64,000 nt of DNA from Nemania diffusa. Taxonomy: Eukaryota > Ascomycota > Sordariomycetes > Xylariales > Xylariaceae. Both the position numbers and the translations under genes were made by a program. The stretch is taken from assembly GCA_038501195.1 (NCBI GenBank), contig JBBPUQ010000008.1:2366501-2430500 (forward strand). Direction: 5' to 3'. The notes beneath the pieces are model-generated. The model was given only the letters and a program-made list of their open reading frames with translations, made no database searches and was not told the DNA's origin. Positions 23,465 through 36,285 of the stretch are shown here, one piece after another (position 1 is the first letter of the stretch; each line of letters opens with the position of its first letter).

Positions 23465-26400
23465 ATGGCCTTCTTCCGCCAGACATGGACCTTGACGACA
23501 AAGAACCTCAAAATCCTCGTCGTCCGGCATTCCCTGGCGACTACAATACGGGCCTTCGTTCTTCCCATCGTCTTGGCTGCTTTTCTTAGCTTCGCTCGAT
23601 ACATTTTCGTCCCACCGTCCGACTATGGCGTCGGCAACTTACATGCTGTGCGATCCCTGTCGGATGCACTGCAGCAGGCGTCTTCGGATGGCCGCAAAAC
23701 GGTTGTCTTCGTCAACAACGGGTTAGCAGGGGGTGACATCGACCGGATAATAGACACACTGGCGGATCAGGTTACCGATGCGGGCAGAAATGCAGTCAAG
23801 CTGTCGGACCTCAGCGACCTCACGGTGACATGTCGCAGCACGTTGCGCGGGAGCTCGAGCTGTTATGGCGCCGTGGTTTTCAACTCGTCGCCTAACGAAG
23901 GAACCGGCGGTATCTGGAACTACACGCTTCGTGCTGATGGCGCATTGGGTTCGAGGATCTTCGTGGACCAGGACGATAACGATTCCGAAATATACACGCT
24001 TCCTCTTCAAAGAGCTGTCGATTCTGCTATTGCTAACCTCGGTGCCTCTAACAATGGGCCATCTCGCTCTCTCCCTGCCACGACCGACGAGTACCCTTTC
24101 ACCACCCTGACCAAGGAAGAGCGCCAGCAAGAAATCCGTCGGCTCTACCAAAGTTCCCTGACCAACTTTTTGGCTGTCGCCTTCGTGCTCATCGTCATTG
24201 GCGTATGCTATCACATGACAGGTCATATGGCTACTGAAAGAGAGATAGGCATGTCCCAACTTCTGGATGCGATGATGCCTACGAAATATCTCTGGCAAGC
24301 TCAAGCCGCGAGGCTCCTGTCGCACCATCTGTCCTTTTCGATTGTATATCTGCCCGCATGGGTCATTGGCTCGATCATAGTAGCGCGAGGAGTCTGGGCA
24401 CACACCAATGTTGGCGTTGTGCTGATATACTTTATACTTGCTGGTTTTGCATTCACCTCATTATCGATCCTTGGCGCGGCCTTCTTCAAAAGGGCCCAGC
24501 TTTCCGGCGTCGTCACGACGATCATCTACATTCTACTAGCAATTCTCGCCCAGACCCTCACCTCACCCAACACCGCTACAGTTGCTGTGCTTAGTCTGCT
24601 TTTTGCGCCATGTAATTTTGTGTGGTACATGACCTGGATAGCCCGATGGGAACGAAAGGAATTGCCTGCAGACCTTGCTCGGACGCCACCGGAGAACCCC
24701 TGGAATCTACCGGGTATTGCGTTTTGGATTTTCCTCATCATTCAGATCATTGTATACCCTATCATAGGTGCCTACCTGGAGCGAATCTTCCACGGAACAA
24801 CTACTCAGGGGCGCACTATTCTACGTGGCCGAGCGGCGGCGGCGACCGCTGACGATGCCGTTCGCCTCGAAGGTTTCACCAAAATTTACAAGCCTAATGC
24901 CCTGCGCCGTCTTTTCTCCGTTATCTCCAAGCCCAAGGATGCAGTCGTAGCTGTTAACGGCCTCTCAATGAACGCTAGACGAGGCCAGATTCTTGCGCTA
25001 CTTGGTGCAAATGGTAGTGGAAAAAGTACGACGCTCGATTCTATCGCTGGCATTAGCAAATTGACGAGTGGCAACATTACTATTGATGGCACTGGTGGAT
25101 TAGGTATTGCGCCTCAGAAGAACGTTCTTTGGGACGAGTTAACTGTACAGGAGCACATCCGGATTTTTAACCGGTTGAAATCTCCCAATAACCTTGCCTC
25201 GAAGGACGAGATTCGAGATCTTGTCATTGCTGTGGATCTTGCACCAAAGATAAATGCACTGTCCAAGACGCTGTCTGGCGGTCAGAAACGAAAGTTGCAA
25301 CTCGGCATGATGTTGACTGGTGGCAGTGCTGTCTGCTGTGTCGACGAGGTTTCATCCGGTATTGACCCTCTGTCTCGTCGGAAAATTTGGGATATCCTGC
25401 TCGCAGAGCGCGGCAAGCGAACAATTATTCTAACAACGCACTTCCTTGACGAGGCTGACTTGCTTGCGGATCATATTGCTATTCTTTCTAAAGGTACGCT
25501 CCGGGCTCAAGGCTCATCTGTTGAGCTAAAGGAACGACTTGGAGCCGGCTATCGCATTCATGTCTTCAATGCCAGAGATATTAAAAACCCACCGGAGGTT
25601 GACGGAGTCAAACGAGTCCTGTCGTTTGACGTAATTAGCTACCTAGCACCCTCTTCGAGTCTCGCTGCGCAAGTCATACGTGCGCTGGAAACTGCGGGTA
25701 TTTCTGATTACAAATTTTCAAGCCCAACTATCGAGGATGTCTTCTTGGAAGTTGCTGAGGAGGTCAAGAATGAGGGCCCCAAGACACCTGAAAGGGTTTT
25801 AACTACCGAATCGGAGAACGCCCGCCTTGCTGACGATGAGCCCGAGAAAGAGAAACTTGAACTACTCTCGGGTCGCCCGATTGGCTTCTTTAGACAGACT
25901 GTTGTCCTTCTTCAAAAACGATGCACGGTCTTCAAAGTCAACTGGTTTCCCTACGTTGCCGCTTTGCTTCTCCCGATTATCGCTGCCGCTTTGACCTCCC
26001 TCTTTGTTAAGAACCAGGTGGCGCCCGGCTGCCGTCCCAGCAATGATCGCGCCGCTGGGTCCAATGCCGACTATGAAAACCTCTTCGACAGTCTGTTCCT
26101 GGTCGCAGGTCCGGCTTCGAAGTTGAACCAGTCCACGCTGCTCAGTCTATTTGGTCCTGTTTTCTCTGGCCCAAGCCAAAGTAGCGGATCGCCTAGTAGC
26201 ATGAACAGCACAATATCTAATTTCACTCAAGCTCTTCATGTGGTTGATTCTTTCTCCGACTTTAACAACTTTATTGTACAAAATCGCTTGAACGTCACAC
26301 CAGCTGGATGGTGGCTTGGAGACGCAAATTCTCCGGCAACGATTGCTTATACTGCCGACGCGGGTAGCGCGTACACTTCTATCTTTGGCCAGAACGCCCT

Positions 26401-28353
26401 TGACATTATGCTCTCTAACACCAGCATCGCTACTACATTCGCGCCGTTTACTACTCCTTTTGTACCCGGCACAGGCAATTCCCTCCAACTCCTAACCTAC
26501 TTTTCTTTGGTTTTGGCTGCTTATCCTGCCTTCTTTGGCCTTTATCCGAATGTGGAACGTCGGCGAAATGTTCGTGGCCTTCAATATTCCAACGGTGTGC
26601 GCTCTCTTCCACTTTGGGTTGCATATACTACTTTTGACTTCGTCATTGTGCTTGTTTCGTCTGCTATTGTTACTGGCATATTTGCATCAGCATCAAATAT
26701 TTGGTATCACGTTGATTACCTCTTCTTAATTCTTTTCCTCTACGGTCTAGCGTCAACCCTACTGTCGTATGTGATATCCCTCTTCTGCAGCAATCAGTTG
26801 TCGACATACGCATTTTCCGCTGCTGGACAAGCCGTGGGGTTCTTGGTCTACTTGATTGCGTATTTGGCTGTGCAGACATTCGCACCCATCACACAGATCG
26901 ACTCGTCTTTATTGATTGTTCACTTCGTCGTCTCCGCATTCGTGCCCATTGGCAACGTCGTCCGCACGCTCTTCGTGGCACTTAATTTGTTCTCGGCGAC
27001 TTGTGACGGTGAGCAGCTTCGAAGCAATCCTGGATCAATCCTTGCTTACGGAGGGCCCATTCTTTACCTCATTTTGCAATCTCTCTTCTTGTTCGGTGTT
27101 CTCCTCTGGTACGACAGTGGCGCTGGTACAACGTTGCTTAACCGCATCACTCAAAGAAGCATCAAGACAAATACCGACGGCAACGCCTCTGACGAAGAGA
27201 TTGCCATTGAACTTAGCCGCGTCACGAGCAGTCCCCAGGCTGACGATGGACTTCGTGTGTTGCACTTGACCAAGACATTCGGTAAATTTACGGCAGTAGA
27301 CAATGTTACTTTTGGCGTCCAGCATGGCGAGGTTTTTGCTTGTAAGTATTATCTAGCCCTTCATCCCCTGTTCCGTCGCTAGCAAAACTAACCCCTTAAC
27401 TCTCAGTGCTTGGACCCAATGGAGCCGGTAAATCAACGACAATTTCCCTGATTAGAGGCGATCTTCAACCCAGCCTGAACGGAGGCGATGTCCTTGTGGA
27501 AAACACATCTGTCGTTCGTCGCCGTGCTGCAGCGCGATCACATTTGGGCGTCTGTCCCCAATTCGATGCCATTGATTCGATGACAGTTCTAGAGCATCTG
27601 AGGTTCTATGCGCGCATCCGCGGCATTCCCGATATCGAGCATAACGTCCAAGCCGTTATTCGCGCCGTCGGCCTCGAGGCCTTCGCAACACGAATGGCGC
27701 ATGCCCTGTCTGGGGGCAACAAGAGAAAGCTCTCCCTCGGCATCGCTCTGATGGGCAACCCCAGCGTGGTGCTGCTGGACGAGCCATCCTCCGGACTCGA
27801 TGCGGCCGCCAAGCGCATCATGTGGAAGACACTGGGCTCGATCGTGCCAGGCCGGTCGATCCTACTGACGACGCACAGCATGGAGGAGGCCGACGCGCTC
27901 GCCAGCCGCGCCGGCATCCTCGCCAAGCGCATGCTGGCCATGGGCACCATCGACAACCTGCGCGAGCGCTTCGGTGACGCGATCCACGTGCACCTCGTCA
28001 GCCGGTCGGCGCCGCACTCGACCGACGAGGAGATGGAGCGCATGCGCGACTGGGTGCTCGCCGCCATCCCCGGCGCCGAGGTCGAGGCCAAGACGTACCA
28101 CGGGCAGATGCGCTTCTCTGTCCCGGGCTCCGCGGTCCCCGGGGCCCGCGAGACGAGCAACACCACCGCCGGCAGCGCAGTCGGCCGCCTCGTCATCATG
28201 CTCGAGGAGCAGAAGGAGGCCCTCGGCATCGAGCACTACGCCTGCACGCCCACGACGCTCGACCAGGTCTTCCTGACCATCGTCGGCCGGCACAATATCC
28301 AAGAGGAAGGGTACACGGAGAAAACGGAGAAGAAATCGTGGTGGAAAAAGTGA
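23465..28353 (+). CDS. Full-size ABC transporter, subfamily A (ABCA)
   Basis: Exons 23465-27341 and 27407-28353 (65-bp intron GTAAGT..CTAAC..CAG, which interrupts the second Walker A region) give 1607 aa. The order is TMD1-NBD1-TMD2-NBD2, typical of ABCA lipid or drug transporters. A membrane segment lies near residues 22-44, followed by a large extracytoplasmic loop and a membrane cluster at about 235-440. NBD1 has Walker A GANGSGKST (514-522), signature LSGGQ (603-607) and Walker B CCVDE (Asp627, Glu628). TMD2 spans about 815-1230 with its own large loop. NBD2 has Walker A GPNGAGKST (1295-1303), signature LSGGN (1393-1397) and Walker B VVLLDEPSSGLD (Asp1417, Glu1418). All catalytic motifs of both sites are intact. 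The C-terminus is short, charged and Lys-rich. Substrate is unknown; lipid or toxic compound export is the usual inference. Confidence 0.92.
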
Positions 28354-28919
28354 GTGAGCGAGGGTGGGTTGATATTGTAGACGAATGTGTTGAATATATA
28401 TAGATGGAGGGCATGGCGATACATACCCACCGGGTGGACTGGATATCCGTTCTTGTCATATTAAATAGGCGCAAGTCGTGCGTGTGATATCGGCGTTGGG
28501 GCGAGCATATATTGAGTACTAAACGTACATAGATTCCCTTATGATAATTTCTGTTTGTATTTAAGTTTACGGACTACTTGTTCACTTCGAGTACTCTACG
28601 TAGGCAATCAACCTATGTCGACATCTGCCTGATACTAATGAGACGTCGGTGGCTTTAGACCGAGGCTGGTCTGGAGATGGACATATCGCATATGGTAGTA
28701 AGAGCACATCAAGACACAAGTCATAATTCACTTAGCTTAGGATTATTGGTGTCAACTGTTCGCCTAAATCAAAGGTGTTATAACCTAAATCGCAACACGA
28801 TAACGCTTTCCAAACTTTTGGCTATAAACCAATCTCCTTTGCCCCACAGATGCTTAAGGCATCAGCGCTCTCCTACGTGACTCAATTAAGCGGACAGAGG
28901 GCAGGCGGCAAGGGCCACC
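28354..28919. other. Convergent intergenic region
   Basis: This 566-bp segment separates the 3' ends of the ABC transporter (+) and the histidine kinase (-). It contains no gene and presumably holds both polyadenylation regions. Confidence 0.6.
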
Positions 28920-31900
28920 TTACATAAGATCTCTCGACTGCAGAATCTGGCTAATCTCCTGTAATTTGACGGGTTTCGTCAGAAAGAGGTCAACGCCGCT
29001 CTCGAAGGCCTCCTGCTGCACGCTCGCCGAGGCCAGGCCGGTCAGGGCGATGATCGTGGCGGGCGCCAGGTGGCTCGCGGCCTCGAGCTCGCGGATCTGC
29101 CGCGTGGCCTGCAGGCCGTCGAGCCGCGGCATGTTGATGTCCATGAGCACGCAGTTGAAGTGCCCGGGCTTCTCGCGGAACCGGTCGACGGCCATCTGGC
29201 CGTCCACCGCCGTCGCGTAGCTGCGCCCGAGCTTCTTCATGTACGCGCAGAGGATGCCCATGTTGATGGCGTTGTCCTCGACGAGCAGGAACTGCGGCAC
29301 GTGGCGCTGGGGCGACGCCGAGTGGGCGCGGGGTGGCTGCGGGCTGGAGCGTGGCGACAGTGAAGGGGACCTGGGGCGAAGCCGTGTCTGGCTCGTCGTT
29401 GATGGCTCGAACGGTCCTGAGCCCGTGGTGCGCAGAATCCCAGGCCGCTCTTTTCCGTACGCTTGATTTGGCGTGACATCGAGTCTCTCGCGGCTCAGGG
29501 AAGAGACTGGGGTTAAATTAAAATGCGTCGGATTATCTGACAATTGATATTGATCTTGTCTCTCTACCCACCGCTGTAATGCGGCTACGAGTATTTTAGC
29601 TAGCTTTCGAGGCCCGGTTCTAGATTTCTCAGTTAGCTTATGAATCTTCCTGCGAGGTTTGGGAGGGACTAACGGTTGGGAAATGAACTCCGTGATGGTC
29701 GACGAATCTTGAAACCTAGAATCAACTGACAAACGGTAGGCACTAAGTGCGTTGACACAAACCACGACATATGGTGTTCTCCCCAACTCATCCCTTGCTA
29801 AAAAAGAATCGTACAGTGCTGCTTCTTCGCAGAGGACGATATCGGGCGCCAAATCCGTAGCTTGGGATGTTGAAATGACTTCCATAGCAAGGTCCCTTCG
29901 GCACACATTCCAGATAGATTGGTAATCGCCAGCTTGGTTCTTATGATTCGGGAGGCCTAGCGGTGCGTCGAAGCCTACAAAGCATACTCGGAGCCCCTTC
30001 AGCTCTGATCTCTGTTCCGCATAGTCGTCCAGATCAACCCCAGCAGTCTCTGTAAGGGTAGAGGGCTGAGATATCGGCTGCAGTGGTAGTAGTACTGTCG
30101 CAGTAGTCCCAACGCCAACTTGACTTTCTATAGATACCTTTCCCTTTAGAGAGGAAACGATCTTTTTCACCACACTCAAGCCCAATCCAAGGCCTGGGCT
30201 TATGGGGTCTTCTTGCTGGAACTCCTGGAATAGATGATTGATAAGGAAATCTTCCTTTATACCCTTTCCTGTGTCAGTAACGACTATTTTGGCCCATCGC
30301 ATATTGTTACTACGAGTTTTCTTGTTGCGGATAGATTCTTGAGAAAGTGCAACTCGAATGCTCCCAGAGTTCGTGTATTTCAGAGAGTTTCCGAATAGAT
30401 TCATCACGATCCTTCGTATAGCACCAGATATTGCATGATAGTAGTGCGAATACCTGGGGTCGATGGCAAGATCAATAACGACGTGGTTCGAAGGGATGTT
30501 CAGCTTTCCGCTTTCCTCGAGTAAGTGCCCGAGATCTTCCGTCGCTTGCAAATTGTCACTCCGTCGAATTGCATAGATATCCGCGTGAGATTTACGCTGA
30601 TCACGTTCTAGCTGTCCGATAGACATGCGCTGAAAGTTGAATCCTGCGAAAATACTCTCGGTCACCTCTTCTACTAAGATGTCGATCCGCACAGGCGTGG
30701 TAATAGTTTTCATACCCGCCTGTAGTGTGTAGTTCATCTCCTTGCGGAGCCCTCGAGCTCTCGAATCAGGGGTTTTCCCCGGCGGAATAAAGTTATTGAC
30801 TTTAGCATAGTAGAGCAAGTGGTCGATTGTATCTGAGAGCGTTCTTCCGCAAGTCTCAAGGATGTGTAGTAGATTGCCCTGAAACACACTCAGTGGCGTG
30901 TCCGTTAGGAATTCAACACCGAGAATTATGCCATGAAGAGGCGACCGTAACTCATGAGATAGTGAGCCTAGAACATCCGTTTGAGCTTGACTAGTTAGAT
31001 GTGTTTCGAGGCTAGCGATCTCGGCCATTGCTAGCGTGGCGAAGGCACGAAGATAGCTGATGTCGCCTGTGGTAGTAAAGAAACGAGTTTTATCGAGAGT
31101 GTACGCAAAGCAACCCGCGCGCCACCTCTTCTTGATGTGATCCCAAACGGGGACGAAGGCCACGCTTCGAGCTCCCGGAAAAGACTTCAATACCTCATTA
31201 CCAAGGTTCCCAATAAATGAAAGTGTGCGCCTTTTAGTCAGCGTGGGAGTTTTGCTGGTAGCAGATCGGCCATTGTTGTTTGAAGACGTAGTTGGTTGGG
31301 GTTTGCCATGTTCATCGAAGTCAAAGATGGTGCCTTGCGGGTAGCGCCGCAAGAGTGCCGATAGAGCTTTGAAAGGCATTCGCCTCCGATCCGAATTGTA
31401 CATCCCTCTGTCAATCGTGGAAGCCTCTGATGTTGAAGAGGCTATGACATGAAGGTCGTTACGTGTACGACCGGATTCGTCATTTGCATCATCACTACTC
31501 CATGATTCTTCCTGAGACGATATAAATTGTGATGCGTCGCTTCCTGTAACTTGTTGACCAAAGGAGTTAAACGAGCCGACATTCGCATCAAAAAAAACCA
31601 CGCCCTCTGCATCGACACTCTCCCGAATAATATTTGCGGCTCTAGAAAAAACGACAGTTAAGGGATCCTTTTCTATTGGGGCTGAGTTGCGCTGTAGAGA
31701 TTGGTCCGTTTGAGGTGCATTAACATCAAGTGACTCGCTCGGGGGTGTGATACAACCCCCTAGACATTCACTTATTTCTGCTGGGCGGAGTGGCTGGCGA
31801 CGACTTCCGGTGATTGGATCTGACTGCGGAGGTGGCCAGATGAAATTGGAATTCGTGTTTTTATTGTTGTTAGGGGCATTGTCTCTAAAATTCGTTGTGT

Positions 31901-32740
31901 CCTTGGTGATGGGTGCCTCGTTGTCTATGTCGTGGGTTGGGCCGTGCTGTGGGCGTGTTGATCTTTGCTCTACGAAGGACCCAATACCAAGGGCCTTCTT
32001 CTCAGCTCTATTTCTCTCAACCTTAGAAGCTTTTGAAAGCAGATGATCCAATACAGACTGAGAGATTTCCCGAAGGAGTTTCGAGTTTGTGTCGCTCCAT
32101 TCGTCTGCCTGGATAGGGTGTTCCGTGACAATGCTATACTCGCCAAAATCGACCCCGTTCCGGCTTCGAATGGGCACCCCAACGTAACCTCGGGTGGGGG
32201 ATCCTAATAAAACGCAAGAGTCCGCTGATAAATAGGGGTCGGCGCGGATATCAGGAATCACGTTCACAGGTAAATCGGCTTTACAGTCATCCTTTGTAGA
32301 TTTAATCGTATTCAGGAATCGTTGACAAACCCCATTGCTCCGGGGGATAGCTGTCCCCTGAAGCCAAAATGGCTCATACGGAGCTCCATCACAGTTAGCG
32401 TCAGGGCGCAAAGATGATGTCTGCGTTGCCTCTGCGATAATGTACTGATGAGCCCGGTCAAAAAGGGATATAAAGGCCCGGGACGCCCCTGTGCGACAGG
32501 CTCCTAATTGCGCGAGTGCGGTTAGGATTGGATCCGTTCTGGTAGAAAGCTCCAAGGTGGGAACCAACTCGCCCGTGTCGTTGTACTTGATATCTAATAA
32601 CAAGTTCGGGTCATGTCTGCATAAATGTAGTTAGTTTATAGTTACACCATAAATAGAAAAACTACCGAGTAGCCAACAAGATTGACCAACCGGAATGTCT
32701 CGCGCTCTCTCGCAGATTCTGATATGTTACTTGTCGCCAT
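28920..32740 (-). CDS. Hybrid sensor histidine kinase (GAF-HisKA-HATPase-REC)
   Basis: The exon 32616-28920 is one long frame that lacks an ATG at its 5' end. A 50-bp first exon (32740-32691) with donor GTTGGT, branch ACTAAC and acceptor CAG supplies MATSNISESARERETF and joins as ...ERETFR-HDPNLLL, matching the usual start of this kinase type. Total 1248 aa. A GAF sensor domain (about 40-205: LTALAQLGACRTGASRAFIS) is followed by a long disordered part. HisKA has SHELRSPLHG with phospho-acceptor His571. HATPase_c has NLFGNSLKYTN (about 755-765), DTGKGI (about 797) and GLGLGLS (about 823). The C-terminal receiver has VEDNAINMG and VLMDINMPRLDG with Asp1176. It would pass phosphate His-Asp to a soluble Ypd1-type carrier. 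The protein is soluble, with no membrane segment; the ligand is unknown. Confidence 0.9.
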
Positions 32741-34139
32741 GCTAATAGTTGTGCCTGTAACCGAAAGACGGAGAAGTACATAGACCAGCACCTAAACATG
32801 CGCCTCTTTCGAAGCGGGCGACACAAACGCACGATGCTTGTACCCAATAGCTAGGTGAGATCCCAAAACACTGCGATGGAGCAGGAGTCCGCTTGTCTTC
32901 GCCGGGATTGGAAATCATCCTTGTGTACGGTGCTTGCGATGCTCTGCCAGACTACACATGGACAGGACGTCCAGATAACCTAAGGGGTGATAGAATCTAG
33001 ACTGGTCTCAGCTGTATTTAGTCTCGTTTCTAGCTGAAGTATAACAGTTAGCCCTGCCATATTCCGGGAGCAGCAGCGGTGCATTCTCTCCGTCCACGAG
33101 TCAACCGGCTTAGAAATGACATATATATGTCTACATTGTGATCCCCATGACTGCATGATTAAAGAATGGTGGAATGTATTCCCAATTCCTCGTCTTGCCT
33201 TTTTCGCAATTCACACCACGCATAGCTTGTTCTAGCGTTAGCTTATACGAAGGGCAGCTCGGAATAATCGAGACCAATTCGAACCCGTGTCCGAGTATGT
33301 ATCCATGACATTGGAAAGGCCAACAGATCGTTCGATACTGGCTTTGGAAAGTGAGGGGTTAGGATAGAGACCGTTAAACTCTGATGGCGCCAAACTCTAA
33401 GCCATCGAGCTGATGGGCTTAGGTACCTAGGTAAGGAATAGTCCCGAGATCTCCAGGGCAGAGCATAGAAATACCTAGTGGGGGACGCTGCTTGGAATAG
33501 TAGTCGCATGTGAACTACGTAGAGAGGAGATAATATATATGTACAACAGCCAGTATTGCAATTAAAGGTAAATTTAGATACAGACATATGCGGTGGTGTG
33601 TTGCGTAGTAGAAGATTGGGGGAAGACCTGCTATACCTACATGCCTAAGTAGCCTATACACCTTAAATACCAACCTACCTAGGTAAGGTATTTAGGCCCT
33701 ATCCCCAGCACCTACTGCGTACCATCATAAAGGGTTCTTAAATACTTGGGCGCCCCTGAGCTCAGCTGCTCACGGCACTGCTCCCACTGAGTTTAGAGAC
33801 ACTGCGTCCCTCCACCCCTTCCTTTTTTAGAAATATGATAATATCGTTTTGCTGTATAAGTGCGACTTTGGCGCAATGGTTCTTTCTAACACCAATGGTC
33901 TAGTCTAGGCTGTTGACGAGAGACTTGGGGCGATGAAATCAATGCCAAGAACGGTATCTGAGGGCTAGCCTGATTATCTTATCGCGGGGGGATGGCTGTC
34001 CGGGACATCACTAACCAGATAGAAGGCCGCCAAGGACCCATATCCAAAGGCTCAGTTGTTGTGTTTAGACAGGTTAATAACATCGTCGGCTCTTTGACAA
34101 ACCCAACCTTGAAAGACTTGGGCGGCGCCAACTCCCATG
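32741..34139. other. Intergenic: kinase promoter and left flank of the HET relic
   Basis: No gene supported. Two copies of the 8-bp palindrome ACCTAGGT are present (33,425-33,432 and 33,677-33,684). An open frame on the minus strand at 33,243-33,587 has no protein-like features. Confidence 0.5.
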
Positions 34140-35678
34140 TCAACATCAAGTGTCAGCGTTGCGAAAGATTGGCGACGGGCCTTGCCGACCAAGTTTCTCA
34201 ACGTCAACGATGGATAGAATGGTGATGAAACCTTCCTGCGAGAAAACAGCGACGAGGCAGACACCTCTATCTAGCTCTAAGCGATTGCTAGAAAGCCTCA
34301 AGCTCGCTGCATCTCCATTCAAATGGTCCTACCATCACCGGAACCTTCCAACACGCTGCTACTATCGTCCGCACTTTCCTTCTAACTTGATGGTTCCTGT
34401 ATCGTGCACGTCCATGCCGAAGACTAGCGTAGCGCGGCCGAGCGTATAGCCGGGGTATATCACGATGCTCCTCTTGTCCTCTCCGCAGTCCAGGCCAATT
34501 CAAATGATGACCGCTTCCTTAGCGTTCACTCGAGGCTAGACTGCATCGCATCTAGTGCTCGAAGCAATGATATGTCTCTTCTCATGAAGCTTTTATCACC
34601 ACGCCCTTTACGAGATATATCTGATCTTGATATCTATATCAACGCTTAGGAGCCACTAAGCCGGCCGGACATGGCGTCTGCAAGCGCGCTACATCACGTG
34701 TAAGATTTGACACTACAGAACACAATATATGGTCCGGGTATAGGACGATTTCCTCGCTGCGCTGCTGAGAACGGCGACTTTGTACCCGCCATTGAGCGCC
34801 AGTTAGGGCGGCCAATGCGGCTCGCGACCTTGACGAGATAACGGAGGTCTCAACTTCCTAAGTATGGGTTCATGAAATAATACTCTATGATCGAGAACCA
34901 CATCAACCGAGACATAACCAGGGATTCAGACTTCTTGCGTGCGCTAGATAACCTGCGTGTGGCTCTAGAGTCGGAGACTAATGATGATTATCTAGCTGGT
35001 ATATGGCTAAAAGGGCTCCTGGAGAAATCGATGTAGTGCGCTGCAATAAACGACAAATCACTTGCTCGATATTTTAGGCCCGCAAACCTGCGATAGACAT
35101 GGGCATCCGTAAAGGGCCCGGTATGATCTCTAATCCACTAGTAGTTCGATGAGCGAGCACAATGAGGAGTGCTAGGCCTTCGAGCCTCTAGCAGGACACA
35201 TAAACCACAGCGATACCTTATATAACAGTGTTACTACGATTATCCGCACCCGTCATAGTTACCCGTAGCGGCGAGCGGCAAGCCGGGATATCACCATGAA
35301 GCGAAATCTGCAGGAAATCCATCTGAGAGATCAACCGTCGCGAATCGGAACTTCCGTTTCCAACTGTACAATCAAGCTAACCCACTTTAAGAGTTTTGGA
35401 TCGATGGCTCATTCGACGTCGAGGAGCAAGGAAACGGCATCGTTGCAAACAATCTACCCTTGATTCTTTTAGCTGCGATTGCTTCATTTCTTCGAATAGT
35501 CGAAATTACTCGAATACAGGCTCATGTAATCGAAGCATTGCCTACTCCTCGTTCGAACCCAGAAGTGGCCCGGTCTGAAATCCCACTCTTCTCTAGGTGT
35601 CTCTACTTCTTTGCAAAGCTGAAACATGTACGGGATATGTATAACGAGCGATTGTTCTACGCTCAGCTCCAGTGTTAA
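34140..35678 (+). pseudogene. Decayed HET-domain (heterokaryon incompatibility) gene
   Basis: Fragments of a HET-domain protein appear in the right order on the plus strand but broken by stops and frame changes. From about 34,167: DWRRALPTKFLNV and LRENSDEADT; near 34,343: TFQHAATIVRT (HET motif before RYLWIDxLC); 34,398-34,560: CIVHVHAED, RIAGVYHDAPLVLSAVQA and NDDRFLSVHSRLD; near 34,666: RTWRLQARYI (the WxLQER motif); 34,923-35,030: SDFLRALDNLRVALES and DDYLAGIWLKGLLEK (the family's YLAGLW motif); 35,097: TWASVKGPV (usual WSWASxxGP); 35,394 onward: FWIDGSFDVEEQGNGIVA and NNLPLILL. Live HET proteins control vegetative incompatibility and cell death between unlike strains. Many stops are TAG or TAA at positions expected to be Gln or Trp, as RIP-type transitions would give; at least two frame changes are also present. 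Not functional as it stands. Confidence 0.75.
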
Positions 35679-36170
35679 ACCTCCTAAGTTGTCGGTCTGT
35701 GCCATTCAGGGGTAGGTAGTGAATAACACGACAAGCTAAACACAAAGCCTCGTGTCACGAAGGGTTAAAATACCCTATATACTATTTTGACATTTTCTTT
35801 CCCAAAACTCAAAGCTGCGCCATGGCAATCGAAGTAAGCGAGTACGTCCGTGGATTGCGGTGCTTACCACTCAACTTAAAGCGTACGACGGGGTGTTTTC
35901 GATATTAAAAGTCAGGAAAGAAACTTAACGCTATCCATAAAGAGAAGGGCTATGGAACATCGTCTCTTTCTAAGTCATGCTTAACTCGATTGTCCACTAC
36001 ATCAACCTTTCACGATTTCTCAGATCGGGCAGGGGCTATAAGACCACTATCACCATTACCGATTAGCTAGCGTATAGGCATCCTCATCGCGTTGATGGCG
36101 ATCGAAGCCCTTTCGACTACCATCGAATGAGCAATGTCAATGACTCGACCAACAGATTCCAGAGAGAAGA
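35679..36170. other. Intergenic between HET relic and tRNAs
   Basis: I see no coding or RNA feature here; it forms the 5' flank of the tRNA-Thr gene. Confidence 0.5.
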
Positions 36171-36270
36171 GCCCGCTTGGCTAAGTGGTATAGCGTGTCA
36201 CTAGTAACTTGAAGCAATTCTCACTGCTAATGTCATGACAAGATCAGCGGTTCGATTCCGCTAGTGGGCA
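36171..36270 (+). tRNA. tRNA-Thr (anticodon AGT) with 28-nt intron
   Basis: Acceptor stem GCCCGCT pairs with AGTGGGC (one G-T), discriminator A at 36,270. D stem GCTA/TAGC, anticodon stem TGTCA/TGACA, loop CTAGTA + A, T arm AGCGG TTCGATT CCGCT. The intron is 36,207-36,234, one base 3' of the anticodon as is standard for eukaryotic tRNA introns. CCA is not encoded. A34 would be edited to inosine to read ACU, ACC and ACA. Internal A and B boxes are intact. Confidence 0.93.
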
Positions 36271-36285
36271 GAGCTATTTCTCAAG

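Noticed and set aside
27862..28302. Minus-strand frames inside the second ABC nucleotide-binding domain
   Set aside because: Low-complexity shadow of the true frame, which carries Walker A, signature and Walker B motifs.
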